NCBI RefSeq assembly: GCF_001557325.1
Contig: NZ_LSJS01000236.1
Span: 1 to 8,945 of the forward strand
Reading direction: 5' to 3'
Source: Erythrobacter donghaensis
Lineage (GTDB): Bacteria > Pseudomonadota > Alphaproteobacteria > Sphingomonadales > Sphingomonadaceae
Length of the DNA: 8,945 bases
The position numbers were made by a program, and so were the translations under genes. Of the stretch, positions 7,233 to 8,945 are shown in pieces. Position 1 is the first letter of the stretch, and each line of letters starts with the position of its first letter. The notes under the pieces are model-generated. The model worked only from the letters and a program-made list of their open reading frames with translations. It had not been told where the DNA came from and searched no databases.

Positions 7233-7293
7233 GACCGCCCGGCTGGCATGGCCGACAGATTTGCGTCGCGGCGCGCAGAGCGGCCGGGCGGTT
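7233..7293 (+). repeat. Strong GC-rich leader hairpin just upstream of the paralog SD
   Basis: Positions 7234-7243 (ACCGCCCGGC) pair perfectly with 7283-7292 (GCCGGGCGGT), ten Watson-Crick pairs. G-T wobbles at 7233/7293 and 7244/7282 and a pair at 7245/7281 extend it to 13 bp around a 35-nt loop. The stem ends 9 nt before the SD. No T-run follows, so it is not an intrinsic terminator. A role in mRNA stability or translation control is inferred. The high GC content raises the chance of accidental pairing. Confidence 0.5.
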
Positions 7294-7302
7294 CAGCATC
7301 GG

Positions 7303-7308
7303 GGAGGT
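7303..7308 (+). promoter_or_regulatory. SD of the plus-strand paralog
   Basis: GGAGGT lies 4 nt before the ATG at 7313, inside GGGGAGGTGGCA. It is the only strong SD in the region and fixes the start of the downstream gene. Confidence 0.85.
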
Positions 7309-7312
7309 GGCA

Positions 7313-8945
7313 ATGGCGGCGGAAGGCAGGCTGGTGGCGGCAGGTGGGGGCAGCTTTGCCAATCACTTCGTCGATCTGGGCATCATGGTCACGCTCGAGC
7401 CTGGCGGTGCGCCGGTGCCACTGTCGCTGAGCGCGCCGGTCGCCGCCGATGGCGCCTTCGTGATCGCGCTGCCCGATGGCCAGCTGGCCGAGCGGGCCGA
7501 GCTCACCGTGCGCGCGCCCGACGGCACGCGGCTGGTGCGCCAGACGGTCGAGATCGGCGGGGGCGAGAAGCTGCAGATCGAGGTCGAGCCGCAAGCCCCC
7601 GTCGGCGTCGCGGCAGCGCCCGATCCGCTCGATCCCGCCAACGGCCCCTTCGTGATCCGGGTGCATGTCATCACCCGCACGGACGGCCTGCCCGCTGCAA
7701 ACCAGCTGGTCGCGCTGTGGGGCACGCCGCAGCACCGCGCCGCGGACGCCCCGGCGATGGCGATCCTCGCGGCCGACTATACCGACGCCGCCGGCCGCGT
7801 CCGGCTCGAATTCGCGCGCGCCGCCTTCGCCGCGCTCGAAGTGCGGCTCCCGGGGGCGGCCGGCGGCGAAGCGGTCGAGGCCGTGGCGCTCGGCAAGGAG
7901 GGCGTGCCTGAAGCCGAAGTGCGCATCGCTGCCGACTTCCCGCCCGCACCGGAGGTGGCGGCGGACGGCGCCAGCGAGAGCTCGTGCGCCTGCGAGACGA
8001 TCGATGCCCCGCGCACGCCCGATCACACCGATCTGGTGAACACCCAGGGCGTGTTCGAGACCGATCTGTCGGGCGGCACCTGTCCCAGCCCGGCGGTCGC
8101 CAATCGCACGCTCGAGGAGTTCCGCTACTACGCGCTGGTGCGCACCACCGATCCGCAGCTGCCCGGCGTGCGCCTCGCCGATCGTCCCCCGCTGCCCGAG
8201 CGCGTGCTCGCGATGCTGGCGGAGCTGAGCTACGGCTTCGGCAGCATCGACGACACGCTGGGCAGCGGGCGGGCGGGCGTCATCGAGAAGCGCGGCGCCG
8301 CGCCCATGCAGAACTTCGATGTCCTGCGCATGCAATCGGCGGCCTATGCCCAGAGCGGCCTTGCCACCGTGCGCGCCTGGCGCGAGACGGCGGAGGGTGA
8401 CGAGTTGCGCAAGGAAATCCTCGCCCGCGCCAGCGCCCTGTCCGAAGACACGCTGCGCCATGCGCTCGCCGATCCCGACGGCTTCACCCCGCTCGGCCTG
8501 ATGACCGCCGAACGCCAGGCCGCGATCGACAATCTCCAGAAGTCGATCAAGCTTGCCAGCAAGGCCGGACAGGGCCGGACCCCGATCGCCAAGGGCAACA
8601 TGCCGCAATGGGATGCGGTCGGGACGGCCTATCAGGCGATGTCGGTCGCGCACGGGCACATCCTCGAATGGCGGCAGGTGTGGCGCGCGGACGGTTACTC
8701 GCTCGGCGACCTGCTCTACTCGCTGCCGCTTGCGCCGGGGCAGAAGCGCCGGGTGTCGGTGGTCGACTGGGACCGCGAGGAGCGCGGCTTTCGCACCTCG
8801 CGGCGCACCTTCAGCGAGAGCTTCCGTGCCGATCTCGAGCGCAACCGGTTGATCAACGAGGTGGTCGATTCCACCGTCAACGAGGCCGTGCGCGCCGGAT
8901 CCTCGGTCAACACCTGGGCAGCGGGCGGCGGTCTGGGGCTGGGGA
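7313..8945 (+). CDS. Large chassis-family protein, paralog of the 1923-aa protein; N-terminal 544 residues, cut by right edge
   Basis: The frame is open from the ATG at 7313 (strong SD) to the window end, with consistent G/C third positions. Residues about 1-95 and 110-205 look like beta-sandwich modules, for example VIRVHVITRTDGLPAANQ. C225, C227 and C257 precede NRTLEEF (264-270) and VRTTDP (276-281), as in the divergent gene. ADPDGFTP and LMTAER follow at 386-401. Residues 421-544 align without gaps to residues 460-583 of the 1923-aa protein. By hand I count about 57 identities in 124, densest in SVAHGHIL and GYSLGDLLYSLPLAPGQ. The visible end enters the same Gly-rich stretch (AAGGGLGLG). 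The N-terminal beta modules are much more diverged than this core. There is no signal peptide. The C-terminal half, which would show whether it carries a different enzyme domain, is outside the window. The function and family name are unknown to me. Confidence 0.93.
   Translation, partial: MAAEGRLVAAGGGSFANHFVDLGIMVTLEPGGAPVPLSLSAPVAADGAFVIALPDGQLAERAELTVRAPDGTRLVRQTVEIGGGEKLQIEVEPQAPVGVAAAPDPLDPANGPFVIRVHVITRTDGLPAANQLVALWGTPQHRAADAPAMAILAADYTDAAGRVRLEFARAAFAALEVRLPGAAGGEAVEAVALGKEGVPEAEVRIAADFPPAPEVAADGASESSCACETIDAPRTPDHTDLVNTQGVFETDLSGGTCPSPAVANRTLEEFRYYALVRTTDPQLPGVRLADRPPLPERVLAMLAELSYGFGSIDDTLGSGRAGVIEKRGAAPMQNFDVLRMQSAAYAQSGLATVRAWRETAEGDELRKEILARASALSEDTLRHALADPDGFTPLGLMTAERQAAIDNLQKSIKLASKAGQGRTPIAKGNMPQWDAVGTAYQAMSVAHGHILEWRQVWRADGYSLGDLLYSLPLAPGQKRRVSVVDWDREERGFRTSRRTFSESFRADLERNRLINEVVDSTVNEAVRAGSSVNTWAAGGGLGLG

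Larger units (their letters stand above)
6863..7312. promoter_or_regulatory. Divergent intergenic regulatory region (450 bp)
   Basis: This gap separates the start codons of the two divergent paralogs. It is visibly AT-richer from about 6950 to 7200 than the flanking genes. It contains several perfect inverted repeats, annotated separately, and one candidate sigma70-type promoter toward the plus-strand gene. I found no convincing -35/-10 pair for the minus-strand gene, no tRNA or recognisable small RNA, and no insertion sequence. An open frame here (plus strand, from a TTG at 7083) lacks the G/C third-position bias of the real genes and overlaps the downstream start. I treat it as non-coding. 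Confidence 0.75.

Noticed and set aside
7083..7430. Plus-strand frame beginning TTG at 7083, with a superficially protein-like start
   Set aside because: No SD at the possible starts, third-position G/C clearly lower than in the real genes, and it runs out of frame through the SD and start of the paralog.
7190..8659. Minus-strand open frame of 489 codons
   Set aside because: Antisense to the plus-strand paralog, which is supported by homology to the 1923-aa protein.
1..8945. tRNA, rRNA, CRISPR array, insertion sequence or phage attachment site
   Set aside because: No cloverleaf, repeat-spacer pattern, transposase motif or flanking target duplication was seen on either strand.

Overview
The window is GC-rich with strong G/C preference at third codon positions. 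Codon style and Shine-Dalgarno (SD) spacing fit an alphaproteobacterium, plausibly Sphingomonadales (Erythrobacter/Sphingomonas-like). That placement is inference from composition only; no rRNA, tRNA or housekeeping gene is present to anchor it.

Layout: three real genes and one regulatory gap. (1) Positions 1-1079, minus strand: the N-terminal 359 residues of a tyrosinase / polyphenol oxidase, cut by the left edge, with all six type-3 copper histidines visible. (2) Positions 1091-6862, minus strand: a complete 1923-residue multidomain protein. It has N-terminal beta-sandwich-like modules, a long uncharacterised central region with a Gly-rich segment, an alpha/beta hydrolase (HGN oxyanion loop, GHSRGG nucleophile elbow) and a C-terminal jelly-roll-like domain. 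Its stop codon lies inside the SD of the tyrosinase, so the two form one translationally coupled operon. (3) Positions 6863-7312: a 450-bp divergent intergenic region, AT-richer in its middle, with several perfect inverted repeats. (4) Positions 7313-8945, plus strand: the first 544 residues of a second large protein, cut by the right edge. It is a paralog of the N-terminal part of the 1923-residue protein.

The picture is a divergent locus built on two copies of a large uncharacterised 'chassis' protein. One copy is fused to an esterase-type hydrolase plus a possible ligand-binding domain and is tightly coupled to a copper tyrosinase. None of the three proteins shows a classical signal peptide. 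A workable but unproven hypothesis is a multi-protein assembly in which the chassis carries or positions enzymes acting on phenolic or ester substrates: the hydrolase would release a product and the tyrosinase would oxidise it. I do not recognise the chassis family by name. The chassis-tyrosinase pairing is the best candidate here for an undescribed system.
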